Positions 1 to 6,024 of a stretch of DNA of 9,024 bases are shown in pieces. Under the pieces are notes generated by a model that saw only the letters and a list, made by a program, of their open reading frames with translations, did no database searches and had not been told where the DNA came from. How positions within the stretch are numbered: position 1 is the first letter of the stretch; every line of letters starts with the position of its first letter. This DNA comes from Rhodospirillum sp. UBA1311 (GTDB lineage Bacteria; Pseudomonadota; Alphaproteobacteria; Rhodospirillales; Rhodospirillaceae). The position numbers and the translations under genes were made by a program. The stretch is from the NCBI GenBank assembly GCA_002307145.1, contig DBTR01000011.1, forward strand, positions 1,733-10,756, given 5' to 3'.

Positions 1-491
1 TCGATGAAGTTGTCGGCCTGGCGGCGGAGTTCGTCGGCGACCATCGGCGGCTGGGAACGCACGGTGGATACCACGGTGACGCGGACCCCCTTGCGCTGCA
101 CCGCCTCGACCAGACGGCGGAAGTCGCCGTCACCGGAGAATAGCACGATGTGTTCGAGGTGCTCGGCCATTTCCATGACGTCGATGGCGAGCTCGATGTC
201 CATGTTGCCCTTGATCTTGCGGCGGCCGGAGGCGTCGGTAAATTCCTTGGTCGGCTTGGTGACCATGGTGTAGCCATTGTAGTCGAGCCAGTCGACCAGG
301 GGCCGGATCGGGGAATATTCCTGGTCCTCGATCAGCGCGGTGTAGTAGAAGGCGCGCACCAGGATGCCCTTCTCGGCGAAGAGTTCGAGGAGGCGCTTGT
401 AGTCGATGTCAAAGCTGAGTGCGCGGGCGGCGGCGTAGAGATTCGAGCCGTCGATGAACAGCCCGATACGTTCTTGTGAATAAAAAATCAT
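1..491 (-). CDS. NYN-domain (LabA/DUF88-like) putative RNase, 3' end beyond window
   Basis: Reading the minus strand from ATG at 491-489 gives 163 codons before the window edge. The protein opens with MIFYSQERIGLFIDGSNLY. The FIDGSN motif (residues 12-17, Asp14, Asn17), a central KGNMDIELAIDV segment (94-105, Asp98) and LFSGDGDF (117-124, Asp121 and Asp123) are the spaced acidic residues of the NYN branch of PIN-like metal-dependent nucleases, in the LabA/DUF88 group. Family members are thought to act on RNA, but the substrate here is unknown. An AGGA lies 9 bases upstream of the ATG. A TTG three codons upstream is an alternative start directly abutting that AGGA. The gene is divergent from folK. 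The missing C-terminus is probably short, as related proteins are roughly 180-200 residues. Family assignment is confident; the function is inferred. Confidence 0.9.
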   Translation of the reverse strand, partial: MIFYSQERIGLFIDGSNLYAAARALSFDIDYKRLLELFAEKGILVRAFYYTALIEDQEYSPIRPLVDWLDYNGYTMVTKPTKEFTDASGRRKIKGNMDIELAIDVMEMAEHLEHIVLFSGDGDFRRLVEAVQRKGVRVTVVSTVRSQPPMVADELRRQADNFI

Positions 492-526
492 CGTCTTCAA
501 TCCTGATATTGCAGGAGCGGAGGAAA

Positions 527-622
527 ATGGACGAGGCAATGGCGGCGAAAAAGTTCAGGAATAAATCATTCGTCGAAATCAGTCGGACCACGCACTCGAC
601 CGCGAAATCAGGCAACCTTTAA
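527..622 (+). CDS. Candidate 31-codon small ORF, unknown function
   Basis: ATG at 527-529 is preceded by GGAG at 513-516 and GGAGG at 519-523, and the frame runs 31 codons to TAA at 620-622. The peptide begins MDEAMAAKKFRNKSF and is basic and hydrophilic overall, with no membrane segment. About two thirds of third codon positions are G or C, against about 40-45% at first and second positions, which is the pattern of coding DNA in a GC-rich genome, though the sample is tiny. Against it, its start lies only 35 bases from the divergent NYN start codon, so any promoter would have to overlap the beginning of that gene. I do not recognise the peptide. It may be a real small protein, a leader peptide or chance. 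Confidence 0.3.
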   Translation: MDEAMAAKKFRNKSFVEISRTTHSTAKSGNL

Positions 623-642
623 GAATTACACCTTGAATAATC

Positions 643-716
643 CGGGGGGTTCCCATGAATACCGTATGTAAGGTCGCCCCCCGCCGCCGGTCAACGGCTT
701 TTGCCGGTTTTTCGGC
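643..716 (+). promoter_or_regulatory. Foldable G-C-rich leader upstream of folK
   Basis: CGGGGGG at 643-649 is perfectly complementary to CCCCCCG at 677-683, giving a 7-bp G-C stem around a 27-base loop that holds an ATG at 655. Just after it, four alternating complementary tetramers follow: GCCG 686-689, CGGC 695-698, GCCG 703-706 and CGGC 713-716. Neighbouring pairs can form mutually exclusive hairpins, and the middle one is followed by GTTTTT (707-712). This resembles an attenuator layout, but each of those stems is only 4 bp. A -10-like AATAAT at 636-641 lacks a convincing -35 box. I could not match it to a named riboswitch class. Confidence 0.3.
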
Positions 717-747
717 ACAGAATTCCGGAAGGGAAGAGACGCGATGA
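655..747 (+). CDS. Candidate 30-codon leader ORF overlapping the folK start
   Basis: ATG at 655 opens a 30-codon frame whose TGA (745-747) overlaps the folK ATG (744-746) as ATGA, the usual geometry for translational coupling. The only ribosome-binding-like signal is the G6 run at 644-649, five bases before the ATG, and that run can be paired away by the C6 tract at 677-682 inside the ORF itself. The peptide includes an Arg-Arg-Arg stretch (codons 10-12). About 57% of third positions are G or C, which is not a strong coding signal. Any gene starting ATGA has a stop in this register, so chance is a serious alternative. Confidence 0.2.
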   Translation: MNTVCKVAPRRRSTAFAGFSAQNSGREETR

Positions 748-1232
748 TCCTGATTGCCCTTGGTGCGAATTTGCCCGGACGTTTCGGCAGCCCGCAGGCG
801 ATGTTGGAAGCCGCGTTGCAACGCCTTCCGGGCCTCGGAGTATTTCCGCTGGCCTGCTCGGCGTGGTACGAAACCGCACCGGTCCCGGCCTCCGACCAGC
901 CGAACTACGTCAATGCCGTCGCCTTGGTCGACAGCATCCACGACGCGGAGGGCACGCTCCGGGTTCTGCATGCAGTGGAAGACGACTTCGGTCGGGTGCG
1001 CGCCGAGCGCAACGCGGCGCGCGTCGTCGACCTCGATCTGATCGACTTCCATGGCGAGGTTCGGGAGGCTGCACCGATTCTGCCGCACCCGAGGATGCAC
1101 GAACGCGCGTTCGTGCTGGTGCCCTTGAAGGACGTCGCGCCCGAGTGGCGACATCCGGTACTGGATCGCGACGTGGCGACCCTGATCGCCGCGCTTCCCG
1201 GAGGACAGGCGATCCGTCGCATCGGAGGTTAG
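744..1232 (+). CDS. folK: 2-amino-4-hydroxy-6-hydroxymethyldihydropteridine pyrophosphokinase
   Basis: FolK (HPPK) transfers pyrophosphate from ATP to 6-hydroxymethyl-7,8-dihydropterin, the step before dihydropteroate synthase in cytoplasmic folate synthesis. The 162 residues match the family size. Visible motifs are the N-terminal LIALGANLPGR (3-13), WYETAPV (41-47), and RNAARVVDLDLI (89-100), which fits the HPPK signature and carries the two Mg-binding aspartates Asp96 and Asp98. LPHPRMHERAFVLVPL (113-128) is the usual C-terminal block. The ATG at 744 has GGAAGGGAAG just upstream and matches the conserved N-terminus. No folP or folB neighbour is present in the window. A structured leader with a possible coupled mini-ORF lies directly upstream. 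Confidence 0.96.
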   Translation: MILIALGANLPGRFGSPQAMLEAALQRLPGLGVFPLACSAWYETAPVPASDQPNYVNAVALVDSIHDAEGTLRVLHAVEDDFGRVRAERNAARVVDLDLIDFHGEVREAAPILPHPRMHERAFVLVPLKDVAPEWRHPVLDRDVATLIAALPGGQAIRRIGG

Positions 1233-1251
1233 TCCCAGGCGGCGGACGGGG

Positions 1252-1280
1252 TTGCGGAGCGCAAGGCTTGCGTTTATCTG
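1252..1280 (+). promoter_or_regulatory. Putative rpoZ promoter with palindromic spacer
   Basis: TTGCGG (1252-1257) and TATCTG (1275-1280) are 17 bases apart. Each box matches the sigma70 consensus at only three of six positions, so the promoter call is weak. The spacer AGCGCAAGGCTTGCGTT (1258-1274) is a near-perfect palindrome centred on base 1266 and fills the gap exactly. The core arms CGCAAG and CTTGCG are perfect, with one mismatch and one further pair outside. It could be an operator or simply a small hairpin after folK. Confidence 0.3.
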
Positions 1281-1282
1281 AT

Positions 1283-1311
1283 GGAGGGACTAAAAGAACT
1301 CTCCCTTTTTT
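1283..1311 (+). terminator. Putative intrinsic terminator after folK
   Basis: GGAGGG (1283-1288) pairs with CTCTCC (1299-1304) around the loop ACTAAAAGAA, with one G-U pair, and is followed by C and six T residues (1306-1311). It would end transcripts coming from folK. It sits only 18 bases before the rpoZ ATG, and transcripts from the putative promoter at 1252-1280 would start inside its 5' arm and so escape it. Confidence 0.5.
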
Positions 1312-1329
1312 GCGATATCAGGATATCCC

Positions 1330-1719
1330 ATGGCGCGCGTCACGGTCGAAGACTGCATTCTCAAGATCCCGAACCGCTTCGAGCTGGTCCTTCTGACCGC
1401 TCAGCGTGCGCGGGATATCAGCGCGGGCGCTCCCCTGACGGTGGATCGGGACAACGATAAGACCACCGTGGTGTCGTTGCGCGAAATCGCCGAGGCGACG
1501 GTTGCGGTCGACGCACTCCGCACCGCCGTGGTCCAGGGTCTGCAGAAGACCGTCGACTTCGACGAACCCGAGGACGATGCCGAAATGGCGGCGATCGAAA
1601 TCGAGCTGGCCGAGGCGTCGATGAATCTGGACCTGTCCCAGGAAATGCGCGAAGATTCGCTGACTGAACAGGATGAGACCGATTTCATCGCTCCCGACGA
1701 GTCCGAGGAAGACCTCTAA
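1330..1719 (+). CDS. rpoZ: DNA-directed RNA polymerase omega subunit
   Basis: The omega subunit binds beta-prime, assists RNA polymerase assembly and contributes to the (p)ppGpp site 1 described in E. coli. The N-terminus MARVTVEDC and the blocks NRFELVLLTAQRARD (15-29) and VVSLREIA (47-54) are the conserved omega core. The 129 residues are longer than E. coli omega because of an acidic tail: residues 76-129 contain 23 Asp or Glu and a single Arg. Such a tail is usual in alphaproteobacteria. AGGA at 1320-1323, six bases before the ATG, lies between two GATATC repeats (1314-1319, 1322-1327) that could form a weak hairpin. The gene is followed by rsh, echoing the rpoZ-spoT pairing of E. coli. 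Confidence 0.96.
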   Translation: MARVTVEDCILKIPNRFELVLLTAQRARDISAGAPLTVDRDNDKTTVVSLREIAEATVAVDALRTAVVQGLQKTVDFDEPEDDAEMAAIEIELAEASMNLDLSQEMREDSLTEQDETDFIAPDESEEDL

Positions 1720-1730
1720 GGAGCCTGATG

Positions 1731-1794
1731 AGCGGCGCTAAGCCGTTCGGGGCAGAGAGTGCGTGGATGGCGCGTGACACATGCGCCTGCGTCC
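1731..1794 (+). other. Hairpin-rich rpoZ 3' region
   Basis: Two hairpins precede the terminator in the rpoZ-rsh gap. AGCGGC (1731-1736) can pair with GCCGTT (1742-1747) around GCTAA. GGCGCGTG (1769-1776) can pair with CATGCGCC (1780-1787) around ACA, with one G-U pair. No ORF or tRNA is visible here. The segment could be an ordinary 3' untranslated region or a 3'-derived small RNA ending at the terminator. Confidence 0.3.
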
Positions 1795-1820
1795 AAAAGC
1801 GGCTGCTAAGGCCGCTTTTG
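1795..1820 (+). terminator. Strong intrinsic terminator between rpoZ and rsh
   Basis: AAAAGCGGC (1795-1803) and GCCGCTTTT (1811-1819) form a perfect 9-bp stem with loop TGCTAAG. The A tract upstream and T tract downstream would let it work on both strands. It ends 28 bases before the rsh start codon, so rsh needs either readthrough or a promoter that I could not identify. Confidence 0.8.
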
Positions 1821-1847
1821 TCGTCTTCGGAGCCTTGAGGAGCTTTC

Positions 1848-3989
1848 ATGGGCGTGATGCGCCAGTACGAACTGGTGGAACGGGTGAAATCCTACGATCC
1901 GACGGCGGACGAGGATGCGCTCAATCGCGCCTACGTGTATGCGATGAAGATGCACGGCAGTCAGATCCGCGAGAGCGGCGACCCGTACTTCTCCCATCCG
2001 ATCGAAGTCGCGGGCATTCTCACCAAGTATCGCCTCGACACCGCCTCGATCATCACCGGGCTGCTGCACGACACCATCGAGGACACTCCGGCGTCGATGG
2101 CCGACATCAAGGAGCTGTTCGGCGACGACGTCGCACACCTCGTCGACGGCGTGACCAAGCTCACCCGAATTCAGCTCCAGTCCGACCAGACCAAGCAGGC
2201 CGAGAACTTCCGCAAGTTCGTGCTGGCGATGAGCGAGGACATCCGCGTCCTCCTGGTCAAGCTCGCCGACCGCACCCACAACATGCGCACCCTGCACTTC
2301 GTCAAGTCGCCGGAGAAGCGCCGCCGCATCGCCCTCGAAACCATGGAGATCTATGCGCCGCTCGCCGAACGCATCGGCTTGCAGGAGATCAAGTCCGAGC
2401 TTGAGGACTTGGCGTTCGCCGAACTCCATACCGAGGCGCGCCAGTCGATTATCACGCGGCTGTCATTCCTGCGCGAGCAGGGAACGGCACTGATCGATAC
2501 AGTGATCCAGGAACTGCGCAATACCCTCGAATCGAGCGGCGTGGTCGCCAACGTCACCGGGCGCGAAAAGACGCCGTATTCGATCTGGCGCAAGATGCAG
2601 CGCAAGGACGTCGGCTTCGAGCAGTTGTCCGACATCATGGCATTCCGCATCCTCGTCGATAACCTGGAGGACTGCTATCGCGCGCTCGGCATCATCCACA
2701 GCCAGTACCCGATGGTGCCGGGGCGGTTCAAGGACTACATCTCGACGCCGAAGCCGAACGGCTACCAGTGTTTGCATACCGGCGTGATCGGGCCGCAGCG
2801 GCACCGCATCGAGGTGCAAATCCGCACCCGCGAGATGCACGCGGTCAACGAACTGGGCGTGGCGGCGCACTGGCAATACAAGCAAGGCCACAGCCACGAC
2901 GGCAAGCAATTCCGTTGGTTGCGCGAACTTGTCGAGACTTTGGATCATGCGTCGAGCCCCGAGGAGTTCCTCGACAACACCCGGCTCGAAATGTATGCCG
3001 ACCAGGTGTTCTGCTTCACGCCGAAGGGCGACCTGATCTCGCTACCGAGCGGTTCGACGCCGGTCGACTTCGCCTACGCGGTGCACACCGCCGTCGGCGA
3101 CCATTGCGTCGGCGCGAAGGTCAACGGCCGCATCGTCACGCTCCGCGCCGAGCTGAAGAACGGCGACCAGGTCGAAATCGTCACCTCGAAGTCCCAGCAT
3201 CCCTCGCAGGAATGGGAACGCTTCGTCGTCACCGCCAAGGCGCGCACCCGGATTCGCCGGTTCGTGCGTACCCAGCAGCGCGAACAGTATCTCGAACTCG
3301 GCCGCCAGATTCTCGAACGCGCCTTCCGCCAAGCCGGCGTCGAGCTTTCGGAGAAGGGCTTGGATGGCTGCCTGAAGCAGTTCAAGGTCGGCAGCGTCGA
3401 CGATCTGCGCGCCCTGGTCGGCGAAGGCAACGTCTCCGGCCGCGAAGTGGTGCAGGCGGTCTATCCGGAGCTGAAGGACCAGCCCAAGCCCGACAAAATC
3501 GTGCCGATGGCCCGCGCGCGCACCAAGCCGAAGCCGGGTACAGCCTTGCCGATCAAGGGCCTGATCCCGGGTATGGCGATCCATTTCGCGCAGTGTTGCC
3601 ATCCGTTGCCGGGCGACCGCATCGTCGGCATCGTCTCCACCGGCAAGGGTGTTTCGGTGCATACGATCGATTGCCCGACGCTGGAGCGCCTCGCCGAGGA
3701 GCCGGAGCGTTGGCTCGACATTTCGTGGGACGACGACAGCGTCGCCGACACCCATATCGGTCGGGTGAAGCTGATCCTCACCAACGAACCCTCCGCGCTC
3801 GGCACCCTGACGATGCTGATCGCGCAGAATAACGGCAACATCGTCAACCTCAAGATCGTCAACCGCTCGAAGGCATTCTTCGAGGTGATGGTGGACATCG
3901 AGGTGCGCGACGTCCGGCACTTGACCAACATCATCGCCGCCCTGCGCGCCACCTCGGTGATCAGCGCCGTGGAACGCGCGCGCAACTGA
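1848..3989 (+). CDS. rsh: Bifunctional (p)ppGpp synthetase/hydrolase, RelA/SpoT (Rsh) type
   Basis: Rsh makes (p)ppGpp from ATP and GTP or GDP, and degrades it, setting the stringent response in the cytoplasm. The order over 713 residues is typical of full-length bifunctional enzymes. The hydrolase HD domain comes first, with YFSHP (His50), LLHDTIEDT (72-80, His74-Asp75) and LADRTHNMRTL (139-149). The synthetase domain follows, with GREKTPYSIWRKMQRK (238-253), Asp262 in SDIMAFRILV, RFKDYISTPKPNGYQCLHT (293-311) and EVQIRT (322-327). Next come a TGS domain at about 385-445, a zinc-finger-like segment with HFAQCCHP (579-586) and Cys609, and a C-terminal ACT domain at about 638-713. The intact HD pair and the RFKD form of the synthetase motif argue for both activities. 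GAGGAG at 1837-1842 supports the ATG at 1848 over a second ATG at 1857. Confidence 0.97.
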   Translation: MGVMRQYELVERVKSYDPTADEDALNRAYVYAMKMHGSQIRESGDPYFSHPIEVAGILTKYRLDTASIITGLLHDTIEDTPASMADIKELFGDDVAHLVDGVTKLTRIQLQSDQTKQAENFRKFVLAMSEDIRVLLVKLADRTHNMRTLHFVKSPEKRRRIALETMEIYAPLAERIGLQEIKSELEDLAFAELHTEARQSIITRLSFLREQGTALIDTVIQELRNTLESSGVVANVTGREKTPYSIWRKMQRKDVGFEQLSDIMAFRILVDNLEDCYRALGIIHSQYPMVPGRFKDYISTPKPNGYQCLHTGVIGPQRHRIEVQIRTREMHAVNELGVAAHWQYKQGHSHDGKQFRWLRELVETLDHASSPEEFLDNTRLEMYADQVFCFTPKGDLISLPSGSTPVDFAYAVHTAVGDHCVGAKVNGRIVTLRAELKNGDQVEIVTSKSQHPSQEWERFVVTAKARTRIRRFVRTQQREQYLELGRQILERAFRQAGVELSEKGLDGCLKQFKVGSVDDLRALVGEGNVSGREVVQAVYPELKDQPKPDKIVPMARARTKPKPGTALPIKGLIPGMAIHFAQCCHPLPGDRIVGIVSTGKGVSVHTIDCPTLERLAEEPERWLDISWDDDSVADTHIGRVKLILTNEPSALGTLTMLIAQNNGNIVNLKIVNRSKAFFEVMVDIEVRDVRHLTNIIAALRATSVISAVERARN

Positions 3990-4001
3990 AGGACTGATAC
4001 C

Positions 4002-4751
4002 GTGAAGACCCCCGAACCTCTCCGTCTTGGCGTCAACATCGATCACGTCGCGACGGTGCGCAACGCGCGCGGCGGTGGGCTGCCGGACCCGGTGCGGGCT
4101 GCCAGGCTCGCGATCGCGGCGGGGGCGAACGGCATCACCGCGCACCTGCGCGAAGACCGCCGCCATGTTCGCGACGAAGACATGATCCGGCTGATGGCGG
4201 AAATCGAAGCGCCCCTCAACATGGAAATGGCGGCGACCCCCGAGATGGTGAAGATTGCCCTCGGACTGAAGCCGCATGCGTGCTGCCTGGTGCCGGAGAA
4301 GCGCGAGGAGCGCACCACCGAGGGCGGACTCAACGTGGTTTCGGCCTCGGCCTATCTGGCGGAAGCGGTCGCGGCACTGGGTGCGGGCGGCATCCGGGTT
4401 TCGCTGTTCATCGAGCCCGACCCGAGGGTGCTGGACGCGGCCAGGGCGCTCGGCGCTCCGGTGGTGGAAATGCATACAGGGGCGTATTGCGACGCGACCG
4501 GCGCGGCGCGCGCGGCGGAGCTGCAGCGCATCGTCGCAGCCGCGGCGCACGCCGAGGCGATCGGCCTCGAATGCCACGCCGGTCATGGGCTCGACTTCGA
4601 GACCGTCGGCGCGATCGCGGCAATCCCGTCGATCCGCGAACTCAACATCGGCCACTTCCTCATCGGCGAGGCGATCTTCGTCGGCCTCGAAACGTCGATC
4701 GCCGGCATGCGCAGCCGCATGGATCGGGCGCGAGCGGGGCAGGCGGCGTGA
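4002..4751 (+). CDS. pdxJ: Pyridoxine 5'-phosphate synthase
   Basis: PdxJ condenses 3-amino-2-oxopropyl phosphate with 1-deoxyxylulose 5-phosphate to give pyridoxine 5'-phosphate, the last ring-forming step of the DXP-dependent B6 pathway. The 249-residue TIM-barrel protein aligns end to end with E. coli PdxJ from memory: GVNIDHVATVRNARG (10-24), ITAHLREDRRHV (45-56, His48), NMEMA (73-77, Glu75), CCLVPEKREERTTEGGL (94-110), CHAGHGLD (191-198, His195) and ELNIGHFLIGEAIF (213-226). The start is GTG at 4002, with AAGGA at 3989-3993, 8 bases upstream. It begins 12 bases after the rsh stop, so the two are probably co-transcribed. Its stop overlaps the acpS start. Confidence 0.97.
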   Translation: MKTPEPLRLGVNIDHVATVRNARGGGLPDPVRAARLAIAAGANGITAHLREDRRHVRDEDMIRLMAEIEAPLNMEMAATPEMVKIALGLKPHACCLVPEKREERTTEGGLNVVSASAYLAEAVAALGAGGIRVSLFIEPDPRVLDAARALGAPVVEMHTGAYCDATGAARAAELQRIVAAAAHAEAIGLECHAGHGLDFETVGAIAAIPSIRELNIGHFLIGEAIFVGLETSIAGMRSRMDRARAGQAA

Positions 4752-5173
4752 TCCTCGGCATCGGCAACGATCTCACCAACATTTCCCGCATCGAAGCGAC
4801 GCTCGTCCGTTTCGGCGAGCGTTTCCTCGATCGGATCTTCACGCCGACCGAGCGCGCCAAGGCGGAGCGGCGCAAGGGCGTGGCGCAGGTCTATGCCGCG
4901 ACCCTGGCGAAGCGGTTCGCCGCCAAGGAGGCGTGTTCCAAGGCGCTCGGAACCGGTTTCCGGCGCGGCATCTTCTGGCGCGACATCGGCGTGGTCAACG
5001 CGCCCTCGGGCCAACCGACGCTCCATCTCACCGGCGGCGCGGCAGCACGCCTGGCGGCGATGACCCCCGTGGGCCATGTCGCGATGGTCCATCTGACGAT
5101 GACCGACGACTATCCCTGGGCCGACGCGATGGTGATCATCGAGGCGTTGCCGGGATCAAGCCCGAGCACGTAG
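4748..5173 (+). CDS. acpS: Holo-[acyl-carrier-protein] synthase
   Basis: AcpS transfers 4'-phosphopantetheine from coenzyme A to apo-ACP, switching on the carrier for fatty acid and lipid synthesis. The 141 residues open with ILGIGNDLTNISRIE, where Asp8 is the expected metal ligand, and KRFAAKEACSKALGTG (55-70) provides Glu61. The length is slightly above the usual 120-135. I place the start at GTG 4748, which overlaps the pdxJ TGA as GTGA and gives the conserved N-terminus at residue 2. No good Shine-Dalgarno sequence is seen, so expression probably depends on coupling to pdxJ. The open frame continues further upstream only as an overlap with pdxJ. Confidence 0.95.
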   Translation: MILGIGNDLTNISRIEATLVRFGERFLDRIFTPTERAKAERRKGVAQVYAATLAKRFAAKEACSKALGTGFRRGIFWRDIGVVNAPSGQPTLHLTGGAAARLAAMTPVGHVAMVHLTMTDDYPWADAMVIIEALPGSSPST

Positions 5174-5200
5174 GTTTCGCCAAGTTTTGGGCTTGCCGAC

Positions 5201-5229
5201 TTGACAGCGGAGCGGCGACCCGGTCTTAT
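5201..5229 (+). promoter_or_regulatory. Sigma70-type promoter for lepB
   Basis: TTGACA (5201-5206) matches the -35 consensus fully, and TCTTAT (5224-5229) matches the -10 box at four of six positions, with an ideal 17-base spacer. Transcription would start near 5236, about 40 bases before the lepB start. It lies in the 104-base acpS-lepB gap, the longest gap after rsh, and would uncouple lepB and the genes behind it from rpoZ-rsh transcription. Confidence 0.65.
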
Positions 5230-5277
5230 CGCGGCGGCGGTTGCCGTTTATTTTATCGGAAAGAATTCGAGGACGGT

Positions 5278-6024
5278 TTGAAAAGCTATAGCAAGAGCCG
5301 CAAGCCCGGCGGGTTCTGGGAATCGTTTCGGACCGTCGCCTACGCAATTCTGATCGCCGTCGGCGTGCGTACCTTTGCGTACGAGCCGTTCAACATTCCG
5401 TCCGGTTCGATGTTCCCGACGGTCCTGGTCGGCGACTACTTGTTCGTTTCCAAATTGTCCTATGGTTACAGCCGCTATTCGCTGCCCTATGCCATACCGC
5501 TGTTCTCGGGCAGGATCTTTTCCAGCGACCCGGAGCGTGGCGACGTGGTGGTCTTCCGCCACCCGCGCGAAGCCGACGTCAACTATATCAAGCGCCTCGT
5601 CGGTCTTCCCGGCGACCGCATTCAGGTGATCGAGGGCATCCTCAACATCAACGGCGTGCCGGTCCAGCGCCGCCGCATCGAGGACTTCGTCTACGTCGAC
5701 GCCGACGGCAGCACGCACCGGATTCCGCAATACATCGAAACCCTGCCGGGCGGCCGCGAGCATCGGATTCTCGAAGAATCCGACGACAAGCCGTTCGACA
5801 ACACCCGCGAGTACGTGGTTCCGCCCGGGCATTACTTCATGATGGGCGATAACCGCGACAATTCGGTGGATAGCCGCCGCGCGGTGGGTTACGTGCCCGA
5901 GGAAAACCTGATCGGGCGGGCGACCGTGGTATTCTTCTCTCACGAGGCCGACGTGCGTTGGTGGGAGTTCTGGAAATGGCCGACTTCGATCCGCTACGGA
6001 CGACTGTTGCAGTCCGTCGATTGA
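5278..6024 (+). CDS. lepB: Signal peptidase I
   Basis: LepB is the inner-membrane serine/lysine peptidase that removes signal peptides from exported proteins. The product is 248 residues with one predicted membrane anchor at about 18-34 (RTVAYAILIAVGVRTFA). The catalytic Ser44 is in PSGSMFPT (41-48) and the general base Lys105 in NYIKRLVGLPGD (102-113). The C-terminal box is MGDNRDNSVDSR (189-200). No ATG or GTG fits the conserved N-terminus. TTG at 5278, preceded by GAGGA at 5269-5273, gives MKSYSKSRKPGGFWESFRTV, as expected for alphaproteobacterial LepB. The open frame reaches far upstream through acpS and pdxJ only as a shadow. It ends with tandem stops TGATGA (6022-6027). Confidence 0.95.
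   Translation: MKSYSKSRKPGGFWESFRTVAYAILIAVGVRTFAYEPFNIPSGSMFPTVLVGDYLFVSKLSYGYSRYSLPYAIPLFSGRIFSSDPERGDVVVFRHPREADVNYIKRLVGLPGDRIQVIEGILNINGVPVQRRRIEDFVYVDADGSTHRIPQYIETLPGGREHRILEESDDKPFDNTREYVVPPGHYFMMGDNRDNSVDSRRAVGYVPEENLIGRATVVFFSHEADVRWWEFWKWPTSIRYGRLLQSVD

Noticed and set aside
150..479. 109-codon plus-strand ORF opposite the NYN gene
   Set aside because: The minus strand here encodes a clear NYN protein with all its conserved aspartates.
659..708. Minus-strand promoter for the NYN gene (TTGACC with TACATA)
   Set aside because: The -35 box is good, but the -10 box matches at only three positions with an 18-base spacer, and the resulting leader would be about 170 bases long.
643..716. 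Known tetrahydrofolate riboswitch upstream of folK
   Set aside because: ACCGTAT in the loop recalled part of the THF-II core, but the matching downstream conserved segment is absent, so I do not assign a class.
579..1154. 191-codon minus-strand ORF across the intergenic region and folK
   Set aside because: It lies opposite folK, which has an intact HPPK signature, and has no recognisable motif of its own.
1720..1794. tRNA gene in the rpoZ-rsh gap
   Set aside because: There is no T-loop consensus, no CCA-proximal acceptor pairing and no cloverleaf; the hairpins fit a 3' untranslated region better.
3042..4655. 537-codon minus-strand open frame opposite rsh and pdxJ
   Set aside because: This is the same shadow effect. 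rsh and pdxJ are in one frame, and the antisense translation looks compositional, with no family motif.
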